From: JAAYDH01 sp964345825
GTDB lineage: Bacteria > Bacillota_I > Bacilli_A > RFN20 > CAG-826
DNA: 64,000 nucleotides
Assembly: GCA_964345825.1 (NCBI GenBank)
Contig: CAYFSI010000002.1
Coordinates: 1 to 64,000, forward strand
Direction of reading: 5' to 3'
Notes under the pieces: model-generated
The model's database searches: none
Told to the model about the DNA's origin: nothing
The model's input: only the letters and a program-made list of their open reading frames with translations
Made by a program: the position numbers and the translations under genes
Shown: one piece after another, positions 25,868-34,441 of the stretch
Layout of the letters: each line of letters begins with the position of its first letter
Numbering within the stretch: position 1 is the first letter of the stretch

Positions 25868-26635
25868 ATGATTTTTGACACCCATTGTCACTTAAACGAT
25901 GACGCTTTATTTTCTTCTATTGATGAGATTCTTAAAGAAGCAAAAAAGGTTGGCGTCAATAAATTATTGGTAGTTGGATGGGATAAAAGCAGTTCAATTA
26001 AAGCAGTCCACTTGGCTGAGAAATACCCTGAAATCTATGCCGCGATTGGCTTTCATCCAAGCAATGTTTTTGATGTAACTGAAAACGATTATAAAGAAGT
26101 CATGTCATATATTTCTCATCCAAAGGTAGTCGCAGTTGGAGAAATTGGCCTTGATTATCATTGGAACAAGAAAAATGAGGAAAAAAACATTCAAAAAGAA
26201 TTTTTCATTCGGCAAATAAAAACAGCAAACGAAAACAACAAGCCTGTAACGATACATAATAGAGATGCTTTTGAAGATTGTTTGAATATTCTTAAAGAAA
26301 ACAAACCTCAAATGGGAGGGGTAATGCATTGTTATTCTGGAAGTCTCGAATCTTTACCTGAAGTACTAAATCTAGGACTTTTAATTGGTTTGGGTGGAAC
26401 ATTAACCTTCACTAACGCAAAAAAAATTAAACAAGTATGCGAAGAAACTCCTCTTGAAAAAATTGTTGTCGAAACTGATTCCCCATATCTATCACCTCAT
26501 CCGCTAAGAGGAACAACTAATGTCCCAAAAAACATCGCGCTTGTAGTTGATGAGATTGCAAAGTTAAAAAAAATATCAAAAAAACACATTATTGATGTTT
26601 TGTATGATAACTCTTGCAAGATGTTTCACGTGTAA
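25868..26635 (+). CDS. tatD: TatD-family deoxyribonuclease
   Basis: About 255 aa metal-dependent hydrolase (TIM-barrel). Metal motifs DTHCHLND (start), VAVGEIGLDYHW, HCYSGS, and ETDSPYLSPHPLRG. I use the ATG at 25868 right after mnmE, preceded by GGA. Probably a 3'-5' exonuclease or quality-control nuclease; physiological role in Firmicutes is not settled. Precedes rnmV as in Bacillus (yabD-rnmV-rsmA). Confidence 0.94.
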   Translation: MIFDTHCHLNDDALFSSIDEILKEAKKVGVNKLLVVGWDKSSSIKAVHLAEKYPEIYAAIGFHPSNVFDVTENDYKEVMSYISHPKVVAVGEIGLDYHWNKKNEEKNIQKEFFIRQIKTANENNKPVTIHNRDAFEDCLNILKENKPQMGGVMHCYSGSLESLPEVLNLGLLIGLGGTLTFTNAKKIKQVCEETPLEKIVVETDSPYLSPHPLRGTTNVPKNIALVVDEIAKLKKISKKHIIDVLYDNSCKMFHV

Positions 26636-26641
26636 AAAAAT

Positions 26642-27172
26642 ATGTTCTATTTTGACGGAATTATTGTTTTAGAAGGAAAAACGGATGTGGCATTTTTGTC
26701 GTCTTTCATAGACTCTGAATTCGTGATAACAAATGGATATCAATTACCCAACGCGGAAATGAGATATTTGGAGGCTGTTTCTAGTACAAAGCGAATATTA
26801 ATAATGACTGATCCTGATGAGGCAGGTGAGACGATTCGTTCCAGGATCAATATTCCAGGATCTATAAATATCTACGTTGAAAAGAAATTTAATTTAAAAA
26901 AGAAAAAACACGGCATTGCTGAATGTAATAAAAACGAAATAATCCGTGTTTTAAAGAGATATTTATCGGAAAAGTCAGAAAAAGCCACCCAAGTCACTGT
27001 TTCATTTTTATGCAGTATTGGTTTAAACAATAAATATAATAGGACCATTTTTGCAAAAAAAGTCCCAGTTGGAATTGTAAATATGAAGAAACTTGCCGAG
27101 CGTTTAAATACCCTGAATTATACGATAGAGGATATACTGAAAATAAATGGAGAATTCTATGTTGATAAATAG
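26642..27172 (+). CDS. rnmV: ribonuclease M5
   Basis: 176 aa. Toprim-domain nuclease that makes the final cuts in 5S rRNA maturation. Motifs VLEGKTDVAFL (acidic Glu) and MTDPDEAGETIRSRI (DxD). ATG 26642 follows A-rich sequence with no SD. Overlaps rsmA by 14 nt. Confidence 0.94.
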   Translation: MFYFDGIIVLEGKTDVAFLSSFIDSEFVITNGYQLPNAEMRYLEAVSSTKRILIMTDPDEAGETIRSRINIPGSINIYVEKKFNLKKKKHGIAECNKNEIIRVLKRYLSEKSEKATQVTVSFLCSIGLNNKYNRTIFAKKVPVGIVNMKKLAERLNTLNYTIEDILKINGEFYVDK

Positions 27173-27989
27173 ATCAAATATTTTTGAAATCACCAATAAA
27201 TTGAATTTGAAACCCGATAAAGATTATGGACAAAACTTTTTAGTCGAATCCGAAATTGCTTCACGCATTGTGGACAGACTAGAAATTAATGAAAAGGATA
27301 AAATATTGGAGATTGGCCCAGGATTAGGATCTCTTACTCATTTCATATCCCTCAAAGGCTCTCCCTGTGATGCTGTGGACATTGATTTTAGAATGATTAA
27401 ATTTTTAGAAGAAATATATGGTGATTCTCTTATAATTAACTTGGTAAATAATGATATTAGAAAAGTTGATATTTCAACCTATTCTAAAATAATTGGTAAT
27501 CTACCCTACAATATTACAACTGAACTAATAACATTTTTGTTACTTATGGGAAAGTCGTGTCAAAAATTAGTTTTGATGTGCCAAGCAGAGGCATTTTCTC
27601 GGTTCTCTGCTTCTAGCGGAAGGGATTACGGAGCCGTTTCTGTCCTTGTTCATTTACTTGGCGAATCAAAAAAACTTTTTGTAGTAAAGGCTGGTTCTTT
27701 TTATCCTGCTCCAAAGTGCGAATCAATAGTCTTTGAAATTCAATTAAATGGAAAAATTGATCGAGATGATTGTTACAGCACTTATTTTTTAGCGAAGCAA
27801 CTTTTTTTAAATCGAAGAAAAACTATTCTAAATAATCTTTCTACCTTGCTAAAAGATAAACCTCTAGCCGAAAAAATTTGTAGTGATTGCGGCATCCTAA
27901 CAACGTTTAGACCTGAACAACTAACCCCATTTCAATATCTAACCATCTATAAAACAATCAAACAAAATGGTACAATTAAGAAGGAATAG
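27159..27989 (+). CDS. rsmA: 16S rRNA m6,2A1518/1519 dimethyltransferase
   Basis: About 276 aa. KsgA dimethylates two adjacent adenines near the 3' end of 16S rRNA. Motifs: KDYGQNFL, ILEIGPGLGSLT (SAM-binding), and GNLPYNITTELI (NLPY catalytic). Start 27159 chosen because GGAG lies 7 nt upstream. Confidence 0.96.
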   Translation: MLINRSNIFEITNKLNLKPDKDYGQNFLVESEIASRIVDRLEINEKDKILEIGPGLGSLTHFISLKGSPCDAVDIDFRMIKFLEEIYGDSLIINLVNNDIRKVDISTYSKIIGNLPYNITTELITFLLLMGKSCQKLVLMCQAEAFSRFSASSGRDYGAVSVLVHLLGESKKLFVVKAGSFYPAPKCESIVFEIQLNGKIDRDDCYSTYFLAKQLFLNRRKTILNNLSTLLKDKPLAEKICSDCGILTTFRPEQLTPFQYLTIYKTIKQNGTIKKE

Positions 27990-28018
27990 TTAATTATCAT
28001 TAAATTAATTAAAATGTG

Positions 28019-28047
28019 TTGATGAACAAAGGTGTAATAATTATAAT
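28019..28047 (+). promoter_or_regulatory. ispE promoter
   Basis: TTGATG 28019-28024, 17-bp spacer, TATAAT 28042-28047. The ATG of ispE is 11 nt after the -10, leaving a leader of only about 5 nt without SD. Confidence 0.7.
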
Positions 28048-28058
28048 TATTTGAATTT

Positions 28059-28913
28059 ATGAAAGATTTAGTTATACGAAGTTTTGCAAAAATAAATATC
28101 TGCTTGAACGTATTAAACCGCAGGGAAGATGGGTTCCATGATTTAGATATGGTAATGGTACCAATTGAACTCCATGACTCCCTCCTAATGAGTGAAGTTA
28201 AAAACACCGATAATAATTTTGTTACCATTGATGATTTTTCTGGGGTTAGAGTTCGTCACAACATTGCATCATCTGCACTGAACTTGATGCAGACTAAATA
28301 TGGAATTAAGAAAAAATTTCGTGTTGTTATTCACAAAGTTATTCCTATGCAAGCCGGATTCGGGGGCGGTTCTTCAAACGCCGCTTTCGTTCTAAAAGGC
28401 GTCGATAAGCTTCTCAATTTGAAAATTCCAACAAATGAACTAATTGAACTTGCAAAGCAACTTGGTTCAGATGTTCCATTTTTTATTCCATGTAAACCAG
28501 CAAGATGTCATGGAACTGGCGGAGAATTTGAACCAATAACAATTAAAAACAATTATTACGTTTTAATAGTCAAGCCTGAACAAGGGTGTTCAACTCAAGA
28601 CGTTTTCGAAGCTTCAGACAGAATGAATTTGGTTACAGGAAATGTCGAGAATGTTGTTAAAGCTTTAGCTGAGGGAGATGATAAACTTTTAGCCTCATCT
28701 ATTGTAAACTCTTTGGAGGAGCCAGCGGCGACTCTAATTCCTGAAATTAAAGTAATCAAACAAAAGTTGATAAAATTGGGGCTTGATATTGTCACGATGA
28801 CAGGTTCTGGAAGCGCAGTTATTGCGTTAAGCACAAACCTTTCTTTGATTAAGAACATTGCAAGAAAACTCGAGGATGATTACATCGTCGAAATAACTAA
28901 AATACTGAAATAG
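28059..28913 (+). CDS. ispE: 4-diphosphocytidyl-2-C-methyl-D-erythritol kinase
   Basis: 284 aa GHMP kinase of the MEP isoprenoid pathway. ATP-binding motif PMQAGFGGGSSNAAF (about 95-109), N-terminal SFAKINICLNVLNRREDGFHDL, and C-terminal MTGSGSAVIAL. Its presence means isoprenoids are probably made by MEP, not mevalonate. Begins a small unit ispE-glmU. Confidence 0.96.
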   Translation: MKDLVIRSFAKINICLNVLNRREDGFHDLDMVMVPIELHDSLLMSEVKNTDNNFVTIDDFSGVRVRHNIASSALNLMQTKYGIKKKFRVVIHKVIPMQAGFGGGSSNAAFVLKGVDKLLNLKIPTNELIELAKQLGSDVPFFIPCKPARCHGTGGEFEPITIKNNYYVLIVKPEQGCSTQDVFEASDRMNLVTGNVENVVKALAEGDDKLLASSIVNSLEEPAATLIPEIKVIKQKLIKLGLDIVTMTGSGSAVIALSTNLSLIKNIARKLEDDYIVEITKILK

Positions 28914-28925
28914 GGGGATTAGATT

Positions 28926-30335
28926 ATGAGCCATTATGCTATTGTGTTAGCTGCTGGAAAAGGAACGAGGATGAAATCTCGTGATCCTGAGCATTCCAAA
29001 GTATCTTATCCAATTTTAGGGAAAGCCCTTGTAAATTATGTCATTGATGCTATCTCGCCAGTTGGAATGAAAGAAATCATTGTTGTGGTTGGTTTCGGTG
29101 GTGAAGCGACCAAAAAATTAGTCGAAGATCGCGCAAAAGTGGTTTGGCAAAAAGATTTGGTTGGAACGGGCAATGCTGTTTTACAAGCAAAAGAATTGTT
29201 GAAAGATAAAGATGGTTCGACATTAGTTATATGCGGGGATACACCTCTCGTCACCACAGAAACTATCGAAAATATTTTTAAAGTGCATGAAAAGATTAAT
29301 AACCATCTCACTATCGTCACTGCTGTTTTGGAAAAACCAAATGGCTATGGGCGAATCATTCGCGACCCAAAAAGCAATTATGTTTTGGCTATTAAAGAAG
29401 ACAAAGATTGTTCTGAATATGAAAAGGATATTCATGAAGTAAATGCTGGTCTATACATCTTTGATAACAAGGTTTTGTTTGAATATATTGACCAAGTTAC
29501 CGCTGACAATTCGCAACGCGAATATTATTTGACTGATTTAGTCGGTATCTTTAAAAGAAACAACAAAAAAGTTGGAGCGTATGTTGTCGAGGATGCGGTG
29601 GAAATGTTTGGAATAAATGATCGAGTTCAACTCGCTTATGCAGGGAAAGTGATTAGGAAAAGATTAAATCACAAACTCATGATGTCTGGCGTATCTATGG
29701 AAGATCCTGATTCCACTTATATTTCTCCAGACGTTGAAATTGGAAAAGACACAGTCATTCTTCCGAATACAACAATATTTGGAAAATGTAAAATTGGCGA
29801 AGCCAACACAATTGGACCAAATACCTTTTTAGATACTGTTGAAATTGGTAACGATAATGCTATTGAATCTTCTTGGATTTCGGATTCGAAAATCGGAAAT
29901 TACAATGAGATTGGCCCATTTGCTAAAATGAGAACTGGAACAATTATTGCCAACCATTGCAGGGTCGGCAATTTTGTTGAACTTAAAAACGTTGTGTTAA
30001 AAGATGGAGTGAAAGCCGCCCATCTTACCTATTTAGGTGATAGCCAAATTGGCGAAAAAACAAATGTTGGCTGTGGAACAATTACCGCCAATTATGATGG
30101 TTTTAATAAAATGCGTTGTGAAATTGGAAAGAATGTCTTTTTAGGTAGTGGAACAATCTTAGTCGCTCCATTAAAAGTTGAAGACTCATCTTTTACTGCT
30201 GCTGGCTCGACTATTACAAAAGATGTTAAAACAGACTCACTTGTCATAGCGAGAGCTCGACAGGTTGAAATTGAGCACGGCTATACAACTTTTATGAATA
30301 AAGCAAAAGCCAAAAAAGAGGATTCGAAAAAATAA
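28926..30335 (+). CDS. glmU: bifunctional GlmU (UDP-GlcNAc synthesis)
   Basis: 469 aa. Acetylates glucosamine-1-phosphate and then adds UMP to give UDP-GlcNAc for peptidoglycan. N-terminal uridyltransferase starts with LAAGKGTRMKS and has the catalytic K in KVSYPILGKAL. The C-terminal left-handed beta-helix has hexapeptide repeats and KAAHLTYLGDSQIGEKTNVGCGTITANYDG. SD AGGGGG. Its presence implies a cell wall, unlike true mycoplasmas. Confidence 0.98.
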   Translation: MSHYAIVLAAGKGTRMKSRDPEHSKVSYPILGKALVNYVIDAISPVGMKEIIVVVGFGGEATKKLVEDRAKVVWQKDLVGTGNAVLQAKELLKDKDGSTLVICGDTPLVTTETIENIFKVHEKINNHLTIVTAVLEKPNGYGRIIRDPKSNYVLAIKEDKDCSEYEKDIHEVNAGLYIFDNKVLFEYIDQVTADNSQREYYLTDLVGIFKRNNKKVGAYVVEDAVEMFGINDRVQLAYAGKVIRKRLNHKLMMSGVSMEDPDSTYISPDVEIGKDTVILPNTTIFGKCKIGEANTIGPNTFLDTVEIGNDNAIESSWISDSKIGNYNEIGPFAKMRTGTIIANHCRVGNFVELKNVVLKDGVKAAHLTYLGDSQIGEKTNVGCGTITANYDGFNKMRCEIGKNVFLGSGTILVAPLKVEDSSFTAAGSTITKDVKTDSLVIARARQVEIEHGYTTFMNKAKAKKEDSKK

Positions 30336-30589
30336 TGCTCATTATTGATTCTTTTGGTCACAATATCTTTCTCGATAAGGAACTTGTTGGATATATTGGA
30401 AAGAATGAGCTTTTCATAAGAGGAAAAAAATTTGCTTCTATTACCGATGATGGAATAATGTCCATTCTTAATCGTGAGATAGGATATGTGGATGATGATA
30501 GTTCTATTATCATTAATGGTAAAGAAGTTGGGTATATTGATGGAGATAATAATTTTGTTTTCTTCAAATTGCCAATCAAAAACGATTAA
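30335..30589 (+). CDS. small beta-repeat protein, unknown function
   Basis: 84 aa. Start ATG overlaps the last base of the glmU stop (TAATG). It contains three spaced copies of a G-Y-(I/V) motif: LVGYIGKNELFIRGKKF, EIGYVDDDSSIIINGKEV, VGYIDGDNNFVFF, each about 16-28 residues apart, suggesting a small repeated beta fold (a four-blade flower-like fold is possible). No signal peptide. I do not know a function; coupling to glmU suggests cytosolic co-expression. Confidence 0.7.
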   Translation: MLIIDSFGHNIFLDKELVGYIGKNELFIRGKKFASITDDGIMSILNREIGYVDDDSSIIINGKEVGYIDGDNNFVFFKLPIKND

Positions 30590-30619
30590 AATAGTAAAGA
30601 ATTACGGGGGTTTTATAAG

Positions 30620-31552
30620 ATGAACGCAATTGGAATCGACATTGGCGGCACATTCATTAAAGGCGCGGTTGTTACTCCAAAAGGTGACATTTTGGATTTT
30701 TTTACGTTACCTGTTGAAAGCGGAGAAACTCCAGAAGAAACGATTAACAAATTGATTATTCAAATAAAAAAAATAAATTATCCCAATATCAATGGTGTGG
30801 GAATTGGCTGTCCTGGAACAGTTGACTCTGATACTGGAGTAGTTGATTTCGCTCCTAACATCGGGTGGACCGATGTTCACATAAAAGAGATGATTGAAAA
30901 AGCCATTAATCTTCCAGTTCATGTGACAAATGATGCTAATGCTGCTGCCTCTGGCGAAGCAACATTTGGTGTAGGAAAACAATTTCACAATATTATTGTT
31001 TTAACTCTTGGAACAGGTGTTGGTAGCGGACTTGTTTTAGATGGCAAGTTATTCGAAGGCAATGAAGGCAAAGGAGCCGAAATTGGTCACATGGTTATTG
31101 AAATTGATGGTAGACCATGTGGATGTGGAAGACATGGCTGTCTTGAAACATATGCTTCCGCCTCTGCGCTTGTGTTAGATACGAAAAAGCAAATGAAGCA
31201 GCATCCTGATTCACTAATGTGGAAAGGCATTTCATCTATTGATGAAGTTGATGCGAAAGTAGCATTTTCAGCTGCGAAAATTGGCGATCGCTATGCTCAA
31301 GAGGTTGTTCGAAATTATATTCACTATTTAGGTGAAGGAATTCTAAACCTTTGTAATATTTTTAGACCTGATGCGATTATCTTATGCGGCGGTGTCTCAA
31401 AGGAGGGTAGTTATTTAACCTCTCGTTTGAAAAATTATTGCGAAGAAAGGTCTTATGGATTCCCTCGTTCTCCGGTTGTTGAAATCTTGGTTGGAAAGCT
31501 TGGATATAACGCTGGTGTTGTCGGAGCGGCCTCATTATTCTTCAAACAATAA
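30620..31552 (+). CDS. glcK: ROK-family glucokinase
   Basis: 310 aa. Phosphorylates glucose using ATP. N-terminal phosphate loop GIDIGGTFIKG, then NDANAAASGEATFGVGK, GTGVGSGLVLDGK, and the ROK zinc motif CGCGRHGCLETYAS (about 175-188) typical of glucokinases and sugar kinases. Preceded by GGGGG. A stem-loop terminator follows. Other ROK sugar substrates (N-acetylmannosamine, fructose) are possible. Confidence 0.9.
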   Translation: MNAIGIDIGGTFIKGAVVTPKGDILDFFTLPVESGETPEETINKLIIQIKKINYPNINGVGIGCPGTVDSDTGVVDFAPNIGWTDVHIKEMIEKAINLPVHVTNDANAAASGEATFGVGKQFHNIIVLTLGTGVGSGLVLDGKLFEGNEGKGAEIGHMVIEIDGRPCGCGRHGCLETYASASALVLDTKKQMKQHPDSLMWKGISSIDEVDAKVAFSAAKIGDRYAQEVVRNYIHYLGEGILNLCNIFRPDAIILCGGVSKEGSYLTSRLKNYCEERSYGFPRSPVVEILVGKLGYNAGVVGAASLFFKQ

Positions 31553-31572
31553 TCTGATTGCATATTTGATAA

Positions 31573-31603
31573 AAAAGCTCAAGAACGGATGTCTTGAGCT
31601 TTT
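31573..31603. terminator. bidirectional terminator between glcK and ppdK
   Basis: 12-bp perfect stem AAAAGCTCAAGA / TCTTGAGCTTTT with a 7-nt loop. T-rich on both strands, so it can stop glcK (+) and ppdK (-). Confidence 0.92.
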
Positions 31604-31623
31604 ATTATATTTTGCTTCAGCAA

Positions 31624-34263
31624 TTATTTCTTTCTTGGAAAGAGAATTGCGGCTTGAGCAGCGGCCAAGCGAGCAACTGGGACACGGAATGGGGAACAAG
31701 AGACATAATCTAATCCAGCTTTGTGATAGAACTCGATGGATTTTGGATCGCCTCCAGTTTCACCACAGACTCCGATGTGGAGACTTGGTCTAGTTGCACG
31801 ACCGAGTTTGACTGACATTTCAATTAATTTGCCAACACCATTTTGGTCAAGAGTCTTAAATGGATCCTCTTCGAAAATTTTATTGGAATAGTAGTGAGGT
31901 AAGAATTTGCCGGCATCATCACGGGAGAAACCGAATGTCATTTGAGTTAAGTCATTTGTCCCAAATGAGAAGAATTCTGCTTCTTTAGCAATTTCATCAG
32001 ATAAGAGAGCGGCTCGTGGAATTTCAATCATCGTTCCAACATGATAATGCATGTTTAAACCGGACTTAGCAATGAGATCATCAGCAACTTCGGTAACGAC
32101 GTTCTTAACGAATTTTAATTCTCTTTCATCGAGAACAAGAGGAATCATGATTTCTGGAGTAACTAGTTTTCCAGTCTTCTTACTGACACTGATAGCGGCC
32201 TTAATGATGGCTCTGGTTTGCATTCTACCGATTTCTGGATATGTGACATCCAAACGGCATCCACGATGGCCCATCATTGGGTTAGTTTCATGCAAATCAG
32301 CAATTCTATCTTTAATCTGTTGTACTGATTTACCAGTAACAACTGCTAATTCTTCAATCAGAGCTGGTTCTTGTGGTAAGAATTCGTGTAGAGGTGGGTC
32401 TAATAAACGAATTGTAACGTTGAATTCGCCCATGGTTTCGAATAAACCTTCGAAATCATCTTGTTGCATGTGTTCGATTTCAGCAAGAGCGGCTTCGCGT
32501 TCTTCGAGTGTATCAGCCAGAATCATTTTTCTCATAGAGAAGATTCTGTCTTTAGCGAAGAACATATGCTCAGTACGGCAGAGACCGATACCTTCAGCGC
32601 CAAAAGCTTTAGCTTGTTTTGCATCACGAGGAGTATCAGCGTTTGTTCTTACATTTAGTTCACGATATTGATCAACCCAGCCCATTAATCTTCCAAAGTG
32701 TCCAGAAGTTAAGTCTGGTGCGACAGTCTTAATAGCACCAACGTAGACATTACCAGTATTTCCATCTAAGGATAAAATATCCTTATCAGTGAAAACTTGC
32801 TTGCCGATAGTGAGAGTTCTCTTTTCTTCGTTGATAACTGCAGCAGAGCAGCCGCTAATGCAGCACTTGCCCATACCACGAGCAACGACAGCTGCGTGAG
32901 AGGTCATACCACCGCGGGCGGTGAGAATACCTTGAGAAGCGACCATTCCGACGATATCTTCAGGTGAAGTTTCGGCGCGAACGAGAATTACTTTTTCGCC
33001 AGCGAGATGTCTTTTTTCCGCTTCTTCAGCAGTAAATGCAATAGCGCCAGTTCCAGCACCTGGTCCAGCAGCTAGTCCAGCAGCGATTGGTTTGATTTTT
33101 GCGAGAGCATCCTTATCAAAACCTGGAAGCAATAATTTGTCGAAGGAGCCAGCATCAATGCGAGTGACTGCTTCTTTTTCATTAATTAAGCCTTCGTCAA
33201 CGAGATCACAGGCGATCTTCAACGCAGCGGCTGGAGTTCTTTTGCCATTACGAGTTTGTAAGAAGTATAAAACGCCTTCTTCAACCGTGAATTCCATGTC
33301 TTGCATGTCACGATAATGCTTTTCCATGATTTTGATAGTTTTAACAAACTCTTCATAGACTTTCGGCATCCTCGCTTTTAATTCATCAATGTGTAATGGA
33401 GTGCGAATACCAGCAACAACGTCTTCACCTTGAGCATTTGGTAAGTATTCAGCAGAGATGACATTTTCACCAGTACCTGGGTTGCGAGAGAAAGCAACGC
33501 CAGTACCGGAAGTGTCACCTTTGTTTCCGAACACCATTGATTGAACGTTAACAGCAGTGCCCCATGAGTATGGGATATTGTTCATCATACGATAAACGTT
33601 TGCTCTTGGATTGTCCCAACTTCTAAAAACCGCGGATACAGCTTCTAATAACTGCACTTTTGGATCAGTTGGGAAATCTGTACCGAAGATGTTTTTATAG
33701 TAAGCCTTGTATTTGGCAACTAATTCTTTCAACTGTTCGGTTGTAACTTCAGTGTCGAGTTTGTAACCATGTTTTGCTTTTAAATCATGCAACATTTTGT
33801 CCATTGCATCACGTGGATGCCCTTTAGCAATGTTTGTGAACATTAAGATGAAACGACGATAAGAGTCCATTGCGAATCTTTCATTGCCTGTTTCTTTTGC
33901 CAAAGTAGCGGCAGTGGTATCATTTAAACCTAAGTTTAAGATGGTGTCCATCATGCCAGGCATACTTGCTCTTGCACCAGAACGAACAGAAACTAATAGT
34001 GGGTTGTGTTCCCCACCAAAAGTTTTTCCTGTTTTCTTTTCAATGCCCTTGATTGATTCAAAAATTGCTTTGACGACATATTCAGGCAATTTTTTGCCAT
34101 TTTCATAAAATAATGCACATACTTCAGTAGAAATAGTAAAACCTTCTGGAATACGAACACCAATATGTGTCATTTCTGCAAGGCCGGCGCCTTTTCCACC
34201 AAGAATTTCTTTACCTAAACCGTAAGCTTCTTCAAAGGCGTAAACATATTTTTTTTCAGCCAT
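31624..34263 (-). CDS. ppdK: pyruvate, phosphate dikinase
   Basis: 879 aa from ATG 34263 (SD AGGAGG 6 nt upstream). Converts PEP, AMP and PPi to pyruvate, ATP and phosphate (reversible); in fermenters it often replaces or complements pyruvate kinase. N-terminal ATP-grasp (VSVRSGARASMPGMMDTILNLG), swivelling His domain GGMTSHAAVVARGMGK (phospho-His), C-terminal PEP-binding barrel with GSFGTNDLTQ-like FFSFGTNDLTQM and GVCGETGGDP. The longer frame upstream of 34263 crosses promoter DNA and is not used. Confidence 0.97.
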   Translation of the reverse strand: MAEKKYVYAFEEAYGLGKEILGGKGAGLAEMTHIGVRIPEGFTISTEVCALFYENGKKLPEYVVKAIFESIKGIEKKTGKTFGGEHNPLLVSVRSGARASMPGMMDTILNLGLNDTTAATLAKETGNERFAMDSYRRFILMFTNIAKGHPRDAMDKMLHDLKAKHGYKLDTEVTTEQLKELVAKYKAYYKNIFGTDFPTDPKVQLLEAVSAVFRSWDNPRANVYRMMNNIPYSWGTAVNVQSMVFGNKGDTSGTGVAFSRNPGTGENVISAEYLPNAQGEDVVAGIRTPLHIDELKARMPKVYEEFVKTIKIMEKHYRDMQDMEFTVEEGVLYFLQTRNGKRTPAAALKIACDLVDEGLINEKEAVTRIDAGSFDKLLLPGFDKDALAKIKPIAAGLAAGPGAGTGAIAFTAEEAEKRHLAGEKVILVRAETSPEDIVGMVASQGILTARGGMTSHAAVVARGMGKCCISGCSAAVINEEKRTLTIGKQVFTDKDILSLDGNTGNVYVGAIKTVAPDLTSGHFGRLMGWVDQYRELNVRTNADTPRDAKQAKAFGAEGIGLCRTEHMFFAKDRIFSMRKMILADTLEEREAALAEIEHMQQDDFEGLFETMGEFNVTIRLLDPPLHEFLPQEPALIEELAVVTGKSVQQIKDRIADLHETNPMMGHRGCRLDVTYPEIGRMQTRAIIKAAISVSKKTGKLVTPEIMIPLVLDERELKFVKNVVTEVADDLIAKSGLNMHYHVGTMIEIPRAALLSDEIAKEAEFFSFGTNDLTQMTFGFSRDDAGKFLPHYYSNKIFEEDPFKTLDQNGVGKLIEMSVKLGRATRPSLHIGVCGETGGDPKSIEFYHKAGLDYVSCSPFRVPVARLAAAQAAILFPRKK

Positions 34264-34287
34264 AATTTTCCTCCTATAGGTCTGAAC

Positions 34288-34351
34288 GTGTAGTGCTTTG
34301 CACCACACCAGCGATACAATACTAGCACACAGCGTTATGGAAATGCCATAA
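34288..34351 (-). promoter_or_regulatory. ppdK promoter with two palindromes
   Basis: On the minus strand, TG-C-TAGTAT (an extended -10, 34319-34324) predicts transcription from about 34312. Two inverted repeats flank it: GTGTAGTGC-TTT-GCACCACAC (34288-34308, one mismatch), starting just downstream of the start point, and TTATGG-AAATG-CCATAA (34335-34351, perfect arms), overlapping the -35 zone. Neither has a T-tail, so operators fit better than terminators. The repressor is unknown. Confidence 0.5.
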
Positions 34352-34441
34352 AATTGCTTAGTTTTTAAATTTTCGCGCATAATGTATGTACAAGTATGCT
34401 ATTGTTTTGACAAGCAAAGAAAGATTTTGTGAGGAATACCT

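Noticed and set aside
31455..31793. Open frame on the plus strand across the glcK/ppdK ends
   Set aside because: It is a shadow of glcK and ppdK and crosses a bidirectional terminator.
34264..34380. N-terminal extension of ppdK (39 residues)
   Set aside because: It translates the promoter and palindromes; ATG 34263 has a perfect SD and matches known PPDK starts.
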